A stretch of 64,000 bases of DNA from Artemisia argyi (GCA_030686995.1 CM060704.1:120630042-120694041), one strand, 5' to 3'; counted from the first letter of the stretch, positions 44,025 to 56,301 are shown. The notes: generated from the letters alone by a model not told the origin. Made by a program: numbers and translations.

Positions 44025-44891
44025 CACGTTTACTTTGTCAATGTTGTCTCCATTAAGCCAATAGATAAGAATATAGTAGAAAGTGATAAGGATGAAGTTG
44101 AAGTAGAAACCGAGACTAGGGACGAAATTAAGGAAGTTGAGGTTGATAAGGGAGAGAAGTTAGAGGAAGTAGAAAACATAAAAGAATACTTTGATAAGTT
44201 GCCCACCAAGGAAGAACGGGAATATCACAAAGATTTATTCGATGATCCCGAGACACCATATATCCTTGGTTCACCCCTTATTAAAGTAGGTGATCCCTCT
44301 AACATCAACATACCATGCAACATTGGGCATATGCATGTATGGAAAGCTTATATCGATCCTAGGTCTCCTATAAACATCATGACTAGGACTTATTATAATT
44401 GGGTAATGAAGAAACAACTTGGTTATAGGATGATGCCCGATAAGAATCTGATAAGTAATTTTATAGGAAGAGTGAAAGGATTGCATGTGATTGTTGGAAA
44501 CTTCACTTATGAGACCGACTTTGTGATAGTGGAGGATACTCGTCCGATGATAGATGATTGCCTAAGTCAAGTAGTGTTCGGAAAACCATTCATTGAGACC
44601 TCTAAGATGAGTTATGATCCGACTCTAGGGATAGTTAGGTTCAAGAAAGAGAATGATGAGATTGCTTACCAAATGTCATATAAGGTTGAACAATACCGCC
44701 TCATATCGAACATAGAAAAGGAACACAAACAAGCGGTTTACTATAGGAATGATGAGAATAGACGTAGAGGAGTTGAATATGTTATGAATAGGATACTTGG
44801 TTTCTACAAAGAATGCTTGCAACTAGGTCCGGAATACAAACCTAATATAGGAGATGACCTAGAGAGTGAAACCAAGGATGAGATCACGTAG
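44025..44891 (+). pseudogene. Protease-like C-terminal part of the gag-only polyprotein
   Basis: Continues from the gag reading after the LTR stump: HVYFVNVVSIKP, a Glu/Lys/Asp-rich linker, then a retropepsin-like segment (GHMHVWKAYIDPRSPINIMT, VGNFTYETDFVIVEDTRP, SQVVFGKPFIETSKM). It ends with KRRRGVEYV-like and GFYKECLQLGPEY phrases and TAG 44,889-44,891. The usual protease triad D-S/T-G is replaced by D-P-R-S, and by D-L-R-S in the sister copy. So the fold may persist without catalysis. No polymerase follows. The apparent upstream ORF start at 43,860 lies in the LTR stump and is not native. Confidence 0.7.
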
Positions 44892-46547
44892 TAACCCATG
44901 ACCTTAAGTCTAGCTACAAGACTCGTAAATAAAGAAAAGCGCTTCTTGGGAGGCAACCCATGTTTTGTGTGATTTCTATTTTGTTTGTTTGTTATTTGTT
45001 TCCGTATGCATGTTTTATTTTTATTGTTGGTAGATCATGTTTCAAACTAAAATGGTGAAAATACTTTATTTTGTTGTTTGGCTTAGTCTTAACTTCATCC
45101 AAAGGTATTTCGCAAAAGATAAGTGTAAGGGGAAACCCCAAATATGTTTTTAAAGAGACAAAACCGATCATGATTCTCCACAATATTAAATGAACATGTA
45201 TATTCGTATTTGTTAGAGTCAAATGCTTATATCGAGTCATAATGATGTTTTGCAGGATTTTCTAGGAAGTAGGACAAAGTTTTTCCAGTAATTTTTCAGA
45301 AACTTAACATAAGAATTTCTACAGGTCACTTCTGACGGCGTCTGGAAGAAATTCCTGACGGCGTCACGTGTAAAAAAATATGGAAATTTTACCAGTTTTG
45401 TTTTTCTAACGGAGTCTTAAAGTTTTTGTTGAATCTTTAGTTTTATAATCTCCAAGAAATCTGTAAACATCATTCCACAAGCATTATATCTTACTTTGCT
45501 TTCTAGGATTTATTATCATATATAGATTGCCGCCGATTTTACGCGAGGTTACCTTGTTTGTTTTCTCAGGTTTAACAGGTTATGTATGACAAGAAGATGA
45601 TTTATATTCTGGAAGGGAAGCTTTGATTGTTCATTTTCTTGGAGGAAGATCTAACCTGGTTACCATATTATCCATACCGAGCGAATCAGGGGAGTATTTG
45701 ATTTCATTCTTTTACCTATTTCACTTTTACATTCTTTACTTGAACATTGGGGACAATGTTCATCCTAAGTGTAAGGGGAGGGTAAAATGATGATACCTTA
45801 TAGATAAACTTTCACTTGAGTTTGTTTGTTTGATGGTAGGTGTGTAATAAAACTATGAGAAATACTTGTTAGTGTAATTTTAGCGCCAAATTTAAAATTT
45901 TCTACAACATTTAGGAGTGAAACTTTAGCCGTAGCAAGCGTCTCATGGATAGGAGATTGTATGACTAGCACAAAACCGTACTATTCAGAAAAATTTTCCA
46001 CCCAAATATGTGAAGTTCGCCTTTAGATTTGATAGGAAAAGCATTCATTATTAGTGCTTATGAGTGTATCGGTAGCATTTAGATTCTAGAACTTGCGTTA
46101 GTGATGCATCCCGAGACCGCTAGTGAGACTACATTCGTGTAGTAGAGTTTACTACATGATAAGAGGCATTAGGATCACCCTTGTGTTAAACCCGTATCAT
46201 AATTACTTGACCATTTAAGTCATATTACTTGGCTAGTTAAGTCAATTAATTTTTCCCACACCTTAGCGTTGTACTCATTTTTAGTACACGAAACCCCTAG
46301 TACACCCCTCCTAGCCTATCTTTTCGTTTCTAACTTTAAGCGTCTTACTTAAAGGAAGAATTTGTTACACCAAACTTAAATGTACAACTAAATCGCCTCA
46401 GCCTTCCGTGTATGCACTCATCTTTAGTGCATTATTGTTATTTGTTTAAACCCTTAGTTAATTATCTAATTGATTACATGGTTGCTAAGTCGAGTCATAT
46501 CCTTGTACATATTGTTTTGGGACGATTGGGACTCATGGGTAAAATAC
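44892..46547 (+). other. Non-coding tail of the gag-only element
   Basis: It starts with a conserved block GCGCTTCTTGGGAGGCAACC (44,940-44,959), present also near 52,417-52,436 and 60,004-60,023. Two TGACGGCGTC words lie at about 45,332-45,366. Otherwise non-coding. Confidence 0.6.
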
Positions 46548-47338
46548 TTTTTTTTTGGGTAAAAGGTCAACGACCCGGTAAATATATTACTCCAAAAAAC
46601 GTTTAAGTACAATGGATATGGGTGAATCCCATATCTCAGCCCGTTACATAGGCGAAGAGCTTACATAACAAGATACTTCCAATTTTCAAAACAAGAAAAC
46701 AAACCATAAATCACATAATAATAGCGACTTTGACAAAAGATAAACTACTTCCTACGACCTTGGAGATTAACACCATAAAAGGCATTAATAGCATCCAATT
46801 CCCCTGGAAGATCATCAATTTGCTTCGAATAATCATCATAATCATACTCATCTTCACGCTCATGACCACCACCAAAAAGATTTGCTGATTCGTCGAACGT
46901 GTTAATAACCTCTTCCTCATCGCTATCAGAAACCACAACCTCACCCACCTTTGAAAATGGGTTAGTCCTCTTAGTGACAGAGGTAGACGGAATAGGATGA
47001 CCAGCATCATCCACAAGAATAGCTTTCCCATCGATCAGTAGCTCTTCAAGCTTACTAATTTTCTCAGCAATAGGAGTAGAACCAACTTCCATTGTTTCCA
47101 TTGAATCACTCACAAGCGGTTCTTGCATAACACTCACAAGATGGTCTTGTGATGTAGTACCAGTCTTAACCGACTCATCATTATCAACTTCCATTGTACT
47201 GCCAGCATCCACTTCCTTGTTAGTAACAACCGTAGGAATACCAAAACCATCTGTATCATCCATATTAAGAGCATCAAACTGATTAGAAGTAGCGAGCTTG
47301 ATTCCACTCGTACTAGCCACATCAGAAGCCTTCTTCAT
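46548..47338 (-). mobile_element. LINE insertion carrying only ORF1 end plus 3' UTR
   Basis: Minus-strand LINE whose A tail is the plus-strand T run at about 46,548-46,556. Its 3' UTR matches the 11.7-kb LINE (GTAATATA, AACGTTT, TGTAC, a conserved hairpin). Flanking DNA aligns with uninterrupted copies near 30,545-30,610 and 50,815-50,870, which locates the boundaries. Target duplication is short or blurred (around ATACTT/ATACTG). Confidence 0.7.
46745..47338 (-). pseudogene. LINE ORF1 C-terminal segment (acidic, gag-like)
   Basis: The minus-strand frame ends at TAG 46,745-46,747. After a segment with MKKASDVASTSG it reads NQFDALNMDDTDGFG, a long Asp/Glu/Ser/Thr-rich stretch, KAILVDDAGHPIP, NPFSKVGEVVVSDSDEEE and a C-terminus AFYGVNLQGRRK. 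I recall a comparable ending (FDALNM..., DDDG/DDAG..., RGR+K) from ORF1 of plant LINEs. The N-terminal RNA-binding part and zinc knuckle are missing through 5' truncation, and ORF2 is missing between ORF1 and the 3' UTR. The codons beyond 47,338 belong to the host retrotransposon, not the LINE. Confidence 0.5.
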
Positions 47339-48101
47339 ACTGACCTTGGAGTAATGGGGAAGAACATCATATATTACCCCCATATGTGCGTTAATCTTAA
47401 AAGTGCTCCATGTGTTTTGATTATCTTGATTCGAGTCATTAGATTAGTTTATTGTAAAGTATGTAAAAATCCAAGTGTAAGGGGAATGTTCATTCCCTAT
47501 GATGTAATATTTTGGATGGTAGGGTAAAAGTGTATGCAAAAAAAAGAAAAAAAAAAAGAAAAGAGAAAAAACATACGGACTACCATCCCGTCTCATTCTA
47601 TGTTTATTTTATGTTTTTGTTATTTTCATTTATTAGCTTAAGTCGAGTCTAGTCTTGGCTTAGCAACGCCATATTGTACATGTAATTAAGATTATTAACT
47701 CGCCACCAGTAAAGATTGCCTATATCCAACAAAACCGTGTATTTCATATCCCTACACCTAACGTTACAACCCTTTAAAAGACCTCTTTGATAGTTTATCC
47801 TAGGTGCTTACGCCATATGGTGGAGGTTTGATCCTTTCCCAAGCCTATGGTAATCTATTTTGCTATGACAGGTAGTGAGAGATGTTTTCCATTTCCATAT
47901 TCTGATATTACTTTATTACACCCGAGAGATGTGAATATCTAAACACTATTTGTGAGGTGCTAGTGTATGACCTCCGTGCTTGTCTTTGGTCTTTAGTGGA
48001 ACGATTATTTTTTGTAATTACTTTTATATTAGTGTTAAATGACCCCTAACTTGTATTTTGATTAGAATAAAAGCGCATTTGCTTGAGGACAAGCAAATAT
48101 C
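47339..48101 (+). other. Non-coding tail of the gag-only element, right of the LINE
   Basis: Aligns in inverse orientation with 50,100-50,800. It contains an A-rich run (47,538-47,570) and inverted words GCATTTGCTTGAGGACAAGC before the PPT. Confidence 0.55.
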
Positions 48102-48116
48102 AAGTGTAAGGGTATA
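48102..48116 (+). other. Polypurine tract region
   Basis: AAGTGTAAGGGTATA immediately before the 3' LTR. The other copies have GTGTAAGGATATA at the same place. Confidence 0.6.
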
Positions 48117-48624
48117 CGATGAGGTGAAAAATGAACCATTTTTAGGGGGTCATTTAAGCCAGAATTGGAATTTATTTGATCAAATATTGCCCTAAATCGT
48201 TCCCTTTGTGATTTTAGGTACTTTTGGAGTGAATTCTGGAAAAGGAAGCATTTTGGACGTTTTTGGAGCATAAAAGTGAAGAAAACGGCAAAGACTTAAT
48301 TTTCCTTGCTGGGAACAGTACCTGATGGCGTCAAGAAGAATTTTATGACGGCGTCAGGAGCAAAATGGATGACGACCCAGAGAAAACGTGACGGCGTCAG
48401 AAGTAGGGCGTCAAGAGTAATTTTGGTGACGGCTTGGAGCAGAAATACACATGACGGCGTCAGATGTAGATCTAGGCAGTCCGAGAACTTTATTGGCGGC
48501 GAGATGACGGCGTCAGAATTTTACTCTTGACGCCGTCACCTCACAAAATCTATATATACTTTTCTATTTTTCATTCATTAGAGAGGAACTTGTGTGGAGA
48601 ATTCTAGGGCCGAACCTAATAAAC
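48117..48624 (+). repeat. 3' LTR of the plus element, left part
   Basis: Begins CGATGAGG (T to C change at the first base of TGATGAGG) and runs to TAAAC, where the full-length element is inserted. Holds the TGACGGCGTCA array (48,322-48,540) and TATA box (about 48,549). Continues at 56,307. Confidence 0.85.
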
Positions 48625-50033
48625 TGATGCGTGAGAATCGCAACAGGCTTTACCTCTCGAGGGATCTCGAGAAGCTTACAACCCCCACCAGGCAGTGTAC
48701 CTGATCGTTGTAGTATAGTATAGTGACAAGTACCGGGGGATTGATCGTTCAGCTTAGGAATAGTGTCGCTAGGATTAGAAAGCCTAAATTACTAGTTCTA
48801 AAGGTGAGGGATGATTATTTTTGTCTTTTTATGTTTTTATGAAAGCAAGTAAAATCTCGGGTTTTGAAAGAGTGGGCGGAATTAGTTGCTATTCAACTAA
48901 CCCAAAACTAAGATGCAATCAAAATAAAACAATAAAAATGAAAATAAATTAATTATACTAAGGTTGTGAGCAGTAATTGGAGAAAATGTGTTTACTTAGA
49001 TTTCACTACTCCCTAGATATCTTTTACACGTTAATTACTTGTTATAATTGCATGGATGACGGATCGTATTCCTTAATACCATTCATGGGGTGGCATACAT
49101 AACTCCCCAATTCTATGAGCTCTTATCTCCTCCTACACCATGACCCAGCACAACTATAGGGATTGTAAACAGTGGCTCATGCATTAAATACAACCAATAA
49201 AGACCTAGTATGCCTCGGTTCATGTTTCTTAAGACGTTCAAGCATGTTACCATTTGGAGATCTGCCAGTTTTCTTAAGCCTAACATATAAAATCATTCAT
49301 CCAAGAACAAGAATAAACAAGTAATCAACACATAATCAATATCTAGGTTTCATTAGATCTAAGCAAACACAAGAGAGATCTAGCCTAGCATAATGGAATT
49401 GAGACAAGAACAAGATATAGACAACCAACACATAGACATATTGATTGAATTAGAAGATCACTTATCTCAATTACAATGCAAGGTATCAAGGGTTTGGAAC
49501 CCTTGAAAAACCTGTAAAAGTTGCACCAAATTCGTCTTTAGGGTTTCTCCAAAACTTCTCTGTTTAATGTGAAAAACTAAAAAAACTATATATAGGAAAA
49601 TAAGGCTGACGGCGTCAAGACAACAATGTGACGCCGTCACCTCGCCGCCAAATACTTCCTCGGACGGCCTTGATCTTCTTATGACGGCCTATGTGACGCC
49701 GTCATCAACCACGGTATTTTATTCTTGGCCTTTTGACGCCGTCAGGATGACTTTTGACGCCTTCATGACTCTCGGATTTTTATTCTTGATGTTTGACGCC
49801 GTCAGGGTGGTACTCTTGACGCCGTCACCTATTGTTCCCAGCATGGAAAATTGAGACTTTGCCATTTTCTTCACTTTTATGCTCCAAAAACGTCCAAAAT
49901 GGCTTCTTTTCCAGAATTCACTCTCCAAGTACCTAAAATCACAAAAGGAACGATTTAGGGCAATATTTGATCAAATAAAGTCGGATTCGGGCTTAAATGA
50001 CCCCCTAAAAACGGACCATTTTTCGCCTCATCA
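48625..50033 (-). repeat. 3' LTR (F) of the full-length element
   Basis: 1,409 bp, TGATGCG to CCTCATCA on the plus strand. TATA box (minus) near 49,586-49,595. The TGACGCCGTCA array lies at 49,606-49,830, upstream of the TATA in element orientation. Confidence 0.92.
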
Positions 50034-52484
50034 TATATCCTTACACTTGAGATTTGCTTGTCCTCAAGCAAATGCGCTTTTATTCTACTCAAAAGACAAG
50101 TTAGGGGTCATTTAACACTAATATAAAAGTAATTACAACAAATAATCGTTCCACTAAAGACCAATAGACAAGCACGGAGGTCATACACAAGCACCTCACA
50201 AATAGTGTTTAGATACTCACATCTCTTGGGTGTAATAAAGTAATATAACATTATGGAAATGGAAGATATCTCTCACTACCTGTCATAGCAAAATAGATTA
50301 CCATAGGCTTGGGAAAGGATCAAACCTCCACCACATGGCGTAAGCACCTAGGATAAACTATCAAAGAGGTCTTTTAAAGGGTTGTAACGTTAGGTATAGG
50401 GATATGAATTACACGGTTTTGTTGGATAAAGGAAGTTTTACTGGTGGCGAGTTAACAATCTTGGTTAATTACATGCACAATATGGCGTTGCTAAGCCAAG
50501 ACTAGACTCGACTTATGCTAATAAATGAAAAATAACAAAAACATAAAATGAACATAGAATGAAACGGGATGGTAGTCCGTATGTTTTTTCTCTTTTTCCT
50601 TTTTTTTTTTTTTTTTTTTTTTTTAATTTTTTTTTTTTTTTTTTGCATACACTCTTACCCTACCATCCAAAATAATACATCATAGGGGATGAGAATTCCC
50701 CTTACACTTGAATCTTTACATACTTTACATTAAACTAATCTAATGACTCGAATTAAGAAAATCAAAACACTTGGAGCACTTTTAAGATTAACGTACATAT
50801 GGGGGTAATAAGTGATGTTCTTCCCCATTACTCCATAAAATAAGTACTTACCCATGAGTCCCAATCGTCCCAAAACAATATGTACAAGGATATGACTCGA
50901 CTTAGCAACCATGTAATCAATTAGAAAGTTAACTTAGGGTTTAACAAATAACAATAATACACTAAAAATGAGCGCATACACGGAAGGCTAAGGCGATTTG
51001 GGTGTACATTTAAGTGGGGTGTAACAAATTCTTCCTTTAAGTAAGATGCTTAAAGTTAGAAACGATAAGATAGGCTCGGAGGGGTGTACTAGGGGTTTCG
51101 TGTACTAAAAATGAGTACAACGCTAAGGGTGTGGGAAAAATTAGTTGACTTAACTAGCCAAGTAATATGACTTAAATGGTCAAGTAATCATGATACGGGT
51201 TTAACACAAGGGTGATCCTAATGCCTCTTATCATGTAGTAAATCCTACCACACGAATGTAGTCTCACTAGCGGTCTTGGAATGCATCACTAACGCAAGTT
51301 CTAGAATCTAAATGCTACCGGTACACTCATAAGCACTAATAGTAAATGCTTTTCCTATCAAATCTAAAGGCGAACCTCACATTTTTGGGTGAAAAATTTT
51401 TCTGAATATACGGTTATGTGCTAGTCATACAATCTCCTATCCATGAGACGCTTGCTATGGCTAAAGTTTCACTCCTAAATGTTGTAAAAAATTTTAAATT
51501 TGGCGCTAAAATTGCACTAACAAGTATTTCTCATAGTTTTATTACACATCTACTATTAAACAAAACAAACTCAAGCGAAAGTGCATATGTAAGGTATCAT
51601 CTTTTTACCCTCCCCTTACACTTAAGATGAACATTGTCCCCAATGTTCTAGTAAAGAATGTAAAAGTGAAAAAGCAAAGAGAATGAAATCAAATACTCCC
51701 CTGATTCGCTCGGTATGGATTATAGGTTGGCCAGGTTAAATCTTCTTCCAAGAAAACGAACAATCAAAGCTTCCCTTCCAGAATATAAATCATTTCCTTG
51801 TCGAACATAACCTGTAAATCCTGACAAAATAGACAAGACAACCTCGCGTAAAATCGGCGGCATCTTATATAAGTTACTAAATCCTAGAAAACAAAGTAAG
51901 ATATAATGCTTGTGGAATGAAGTTTGCAGATTTCCTGGAGATTATAAAACTTAATAATTCACAAAAACCATAAGACTCCGTTAGAAAAACAAAACTGGTA
52001 AAATTTCCAGATTTTAACTCCTGACGCCGTCAAGAGTAAAACTCTGACGCCGTTAGAATGGACCTGCAGAAATTCTTATGTTAAGTTTCTGGAAAAACTT
52101 GGTCCTACTTCCTGGAAAATCCTGCAAAACTTCATTATGACTCAATACAAGCATTTGACTCTAACAATTATGAATATACATGCTCATTTATTATTGTGGA
52201 GAATCATGATCGGTTTGTTTCTTAAAAACATATTTGGGGTTTCCCCTTACACTTATCTTTTGCAAAAATACTTTTAGGTTAGAGTTAAGACTAGGCCAAA
52301 CAACATAGTAAAGTATTTCCACATTTTAGTTTTAGAAACATGATCAACCAACAATAAAAACTAAACATGCATACGGAAGCAAATAACAATCAAACAAATA
52401 AAATCACACAAAACATGGGTTGCCTCCCAAGAAGCGCTTTTCTTTATTTACGAGTCTTGTAGCTAGACTCAAAGTCATGGGTTA
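50034..52484 (-). other. Non-coding 3' region of element F-G
   Basis: Holds PPT-adjacent words, a T-rich tract at 50,595-50,644, two TGACGCCGT words near 52,022-52,060 and the conserved GGTTGCCTCCCAAGAAGCGC block (52,417-52,436) just after the ORF. Short ORFs are chance. Confidence 0.6.
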
Positions 52485-54722
52485 CTACGTGATTTCATCA
52501 TTGGTTCCACTCTCTAGGTCGTCTTCTGAACCAGTTTTGTATTCCGGACCTAGTTGCAAGCACTCTTTGTAAAAACCAAGCATCCTATTTCTAACATACT
52601 CTACTCCTCTACGTCTATCCTCCTCATTCCTAAAATAAGCCGCTTGCTTATGTTCTTTTTCAAAATTAGAGAGAAGGCGGTATTGTTCGATCTTGTAGGG
52701 CATTTGATAAGCAACCTCATCATTCTCTTCCTTAAATCTAACTATCCCTAAAGTCGGATCATAACTCATCCTAGTGGCCTCAACAAATGGTTTTCCGAAT
52801 ATTATCTGGCTTAGGCAAGCATCTATCACCGGACGAGTGTCTTCTATTATCATAAAATCGATTTCATAGGTAAGATTTCCTATAATCACATGCAATCCCT
52901 TCACTCTTCCTGCAAAATTACTTATCAGATTCTTACCGGGCATCATCCTAAAATTGAGTTGCTTCTTCATCACCCAATTGTAATAAGTCCTAGTCATGAT
53001 GTTCACGGGGGATCTAAGGTCGATGTAAGCTTTCCATATATGCATGTGCCCGATATTGCATGGGATGTTAATGTTAGAGGGGTCTCCCATTTTGATAAGG
53101 GGGTCGCCAAAGATATATGTTTTCTCGGGACTATCGAATAAATCCTTATGGTATTCCCGTTCTTCCTTGGTTGGCAACTTATCAAAGTATTCTTCTATAG
53201 GTTCTACCTCTTCAAATTCCTCATCCTTATTAACCTCAACTTCCCTACTTTCATCCTTACTATCGGCTTCTATTCTAACTTCATCCTTGTCACTCTCCTC
53301 TATCTCCTTATCTATTGGCTTAATGGTGACAACATTGACAAAGTAGACATGTTTGGATGATGAGGGGTCCTTAATTTGGATTCCACTATTGGTGTCCCTA
53401 GTGTCCTTCCTAGATGTGATTAATGATTGGTTGTTGAGGGCTTTCAACAAGTTGTCAATCTTGTTGGTCATCTCCATTTGTTGTTGGTTGAATTCGGTTT
53501 CAAACCTAGCTATGCGGGCTTCTTGAGATACCATGAACTTTGACATCAATCCTTCAAGATTGTTGGTACTACCATAGTTGTTAGAAGGATTGTTGTTGAA
53601 AGTACGGTTGGATGGTGGACCGTTTGGTTGGTAACGATTAGGCGGATTGGAGGAATTGGGTTGATTTTGTTTCCACCTAAGGTTTGGGTGATTTTTCCAT
53701 GAGGGGTTGTATGAATCACCGTATGTGTTTGGCTCGGGCTTGTAAGTGTACCACTTATCTCCCGCTTCGTCGGTACGCGTGGATGCGTAGTCCGCAAAAG
53801 CTGTTCCGGGGAGTTCCACACAATCACGAGTGTCATGGGGACCACTACATAATTCGCATGAAGAAGTGATTTTGTTCACTTGGCTTGAAGGCTTAGGAGC
53901 ATCGTAAGATTTCATGAGAAACTTGACTTGGTCCTCAAGTTCCATGATCCTACGGTCGGGAGTGCTAGAATTGTTCGAAGGCAAAGATATTGCCTTGACC
54001 GTTTTGTTCAAGTCATGGGGATCATTCCAACTTTCGTTGTCATAGAGAGCAAGATCTTCTATGAGTTCCCATGATTGTTCCGCACTAAGATCACGTAGCT
54101 TACCACCGGCCGATTGGTTAATGGTTCGCCTCGTGGAGATGTCGATATGGTCATAAAAAATTTGGACTTGGAGCCAAAGATCTATGCCATGATGAGGGAC
54201 TTTTTTGGAGTAAGTCCTTGAAACGAGTCCATGCTTCATAAAGAGATTCATTTTGACGTTGTTGGAACATCAAGATGTCATTCCTAAGTTTAGTAGTTCT
54301 CCCCGGTGGGAAAAATTGAGCAAGGAAACGAGTGGTGAGATCATCCCATGTGGTGATGGATCCCGCGGGTAAACGCTCAAGCCATTGACTAGCTTGATCC
54401 CGTAGAGAGAATTGGAATAGGCGTAAACGGGTAGTCTCTCTAGTTTCAACACCTAGGTCTATGGAATCTACGATTTTGAGAAAGTCCTTAAGATGTTGGT
54501 TTGGATCTTCGGAACGAAGTCCATGGAATGCACATCCGCTTTGCACCAACCGGATGGTGTCGGATCGCAAGGGGTCACATTGGCTCCGGTGAGCTCAATG
54601 GTGTTTCGGTAGCCTTGATGGCTAGGTCGGGAGTACTCTCCTAAGGTTCGGGGCCTAAGGGGTTCTAGTGGTGGGTTTTGTTGTGGTGGGTTGATGGGTT
54701 CAAAGATGTTACCACCTTCCAT
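52485..54722 (-). pseudogene. Gag and protease-like polyprotein of element F-G, two frameshifts
   Basis: Reads from MEGGNIFEPINPPQQNPPLE at 54,722 on the minus strand. A one-base deletion near 54,576, just after GANVT, and an extra A in an A run near 54,206 break the frame. The rest (to TAA-type stop at 52,485) is one open frame of 588 codons: capsid-like region, CELCSGPHDTRDC knuckle, Gln/Asn-rich spacer, coiled-coil-like MEMTNKIDNLLKALNN, acidic linker, and a retropepsin-like segment in which AYIDLRSPVNIM replaces the usual D-S/T-G triad. It ends GSEDDLESGTNDEIT. The product could not be made as one protein without frameshifting. Its role would have been particle formation with enzymes from another element. 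Confidence 0.8.
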
Positions 54723-54870
54723 GATGTCGGATGGTAAAGAGTTACGAACAAAGGCACGGAGAATTAAGATAGACTAAAGAAAACCTAAAAATAAAAATAA
54801 AATCTTACTAGAAAGGAATCTAGCAAGTAGACCTAATTAAAAGAAATCCTAACCTAGACAATAACTATTC

Positions 54871-54887
54871 TCCGGGCTGCGGCGCCA
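54871..54887 (-). other. Primer-binding site of element F-G
   Basis: On the minus strand TGGCGCCGCAGCCCGGA, a slightly altered Athila-type PBS next to the 5' LTR. Confidence 0.75.
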
Positions 54888-54893
54888 AAAACT

Positions 54894-56301
54894 TGATGCG
54901 TGGGAATCGCAACAGGCTTTACCTCTCGAGGGATCTCGAGAAGCTTACAACCCCCACCAGGCAGTGTACCTGATCGTTGTAGTATAGTATAGTGACAAGT
55001 ACCGGGGGATTGATCGTTCAGCTTAGGAATAGTGTCGCTAGGATTAGAAAGCCTAAATTACTAGTTCTAAAGGTGAGGGATGATTATTTTTGTCTTTTTA
55101 TGTTTTTATGAAAGCAAGTAAAATATCGGGTTTTGAAAGAGTGGGCGGAATTAGTTGCTATTCAACTAACCCAAAACTAAGATGCAATCAAAATAAAATA
55201 ATAAAAATAAAAATAAACTAATTATACTAAGGTTGTGAGCAGTAATTGGAGAAAATGTGTTTACTTAGATTTCACTACTCCCTAGATATCTTTTACACGT
55301 TAATTACTTGTTATAATTGCATGGATGACGGATCGTATTCCTTAATACCATTCATGGGGTGGCATACATAACTCCCCAATTCTATGAGCTCTTATCTCCT
55401 CCTACACCATGACCCAGCACAACTATAGGGATTGTAAACAGTGGCTCATGCATTAAATACAACCAATAAAGACCTAGTACGCCTCGGTTCATGTGTCTTA
55501 AGACGTTCAAGCATGTTACCATTTGGAGATCTGCCAGTTTTCTTAAGCCTAACATATAAAATCATTCATCCAAGAACAAGAATAAACAAGTAATCAACAC
55601 ATAATCAATATCTAGGTTTCATTAGATCTAAGCAAACACAAGAGAGATCTAGCCTAGCATAATGGAATTGAGACAAGAACAAGATATAGACAACCAACAC
55701 ATAGACATATTGATTGAATTAGAAGATCACTTATCTCAATTACAATGCAAGGTATCAAGGGTTTGGAACCCTTGAAAAACCTGTAAAAGTTGCACCAAAT
55801 TCGATTTTAGGGTTTCTCCAAAACTTTTCTGTTTAATGTGAAAAACTAGAAAACTATATATAGGAAAATAAGGCTGACGGCGTCAAGACAACAATGTGAC
55901 GCTGTCACCTCGCCGCCAAATACTTCCTCGGACGGCCTTGATCTTCTTATGACGGCCTATGTGACGCCGTCATCAACCACGGTATTTTATTCTTGGCCTT
56001 TTGACGCTGTCAGGATGACTTTTGACGCCTTCATGACTCTCGGATTTTTATTCTTGATGTTTGACGCCGTCAGGGTGGTACTCTTGACGCCGTCACCTAC
56101 TGTTCCCAGCATGGAAAATTGAGACTTTGCCGTTTTCTTCACTTTTATGCTCCAAAAACGTCCAAAATGGGTTCTTTTCCAGAATTCACTCTCCAAGTAC
56201 CTAAAATCACAAAAGGAACGATTTAGGGCAATATTTGATCAAATAAAGTCGGATTCGGGCTTAAATGACCCCCTAAAAACGGAGCATTTTTCGCCTCATC
56301 A
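54894..56301 (-). repeat. 5' LTR (G) of the full-length element
   Basis: 1,408 bp, about 98.8% identical to LTR F by eye. Array of TGACGCCGTCA at 55,873-56,098; two copies there carry a C-to-T change at the central CpG. Confidence 0.92.

Noticed and set aside
46745..47383. Stand-alone acidic protein gene
   Set aside because: Its first codons are host retrotransposon sequence and the rest is a 5'-truncated LINE with the shared 3' UTR.
49606..49830. CRISPR-like repeat array
   Set aside because: Irregular spacing, 11-bp near-palindromes, in plant LTRs; not a CRISPR array.
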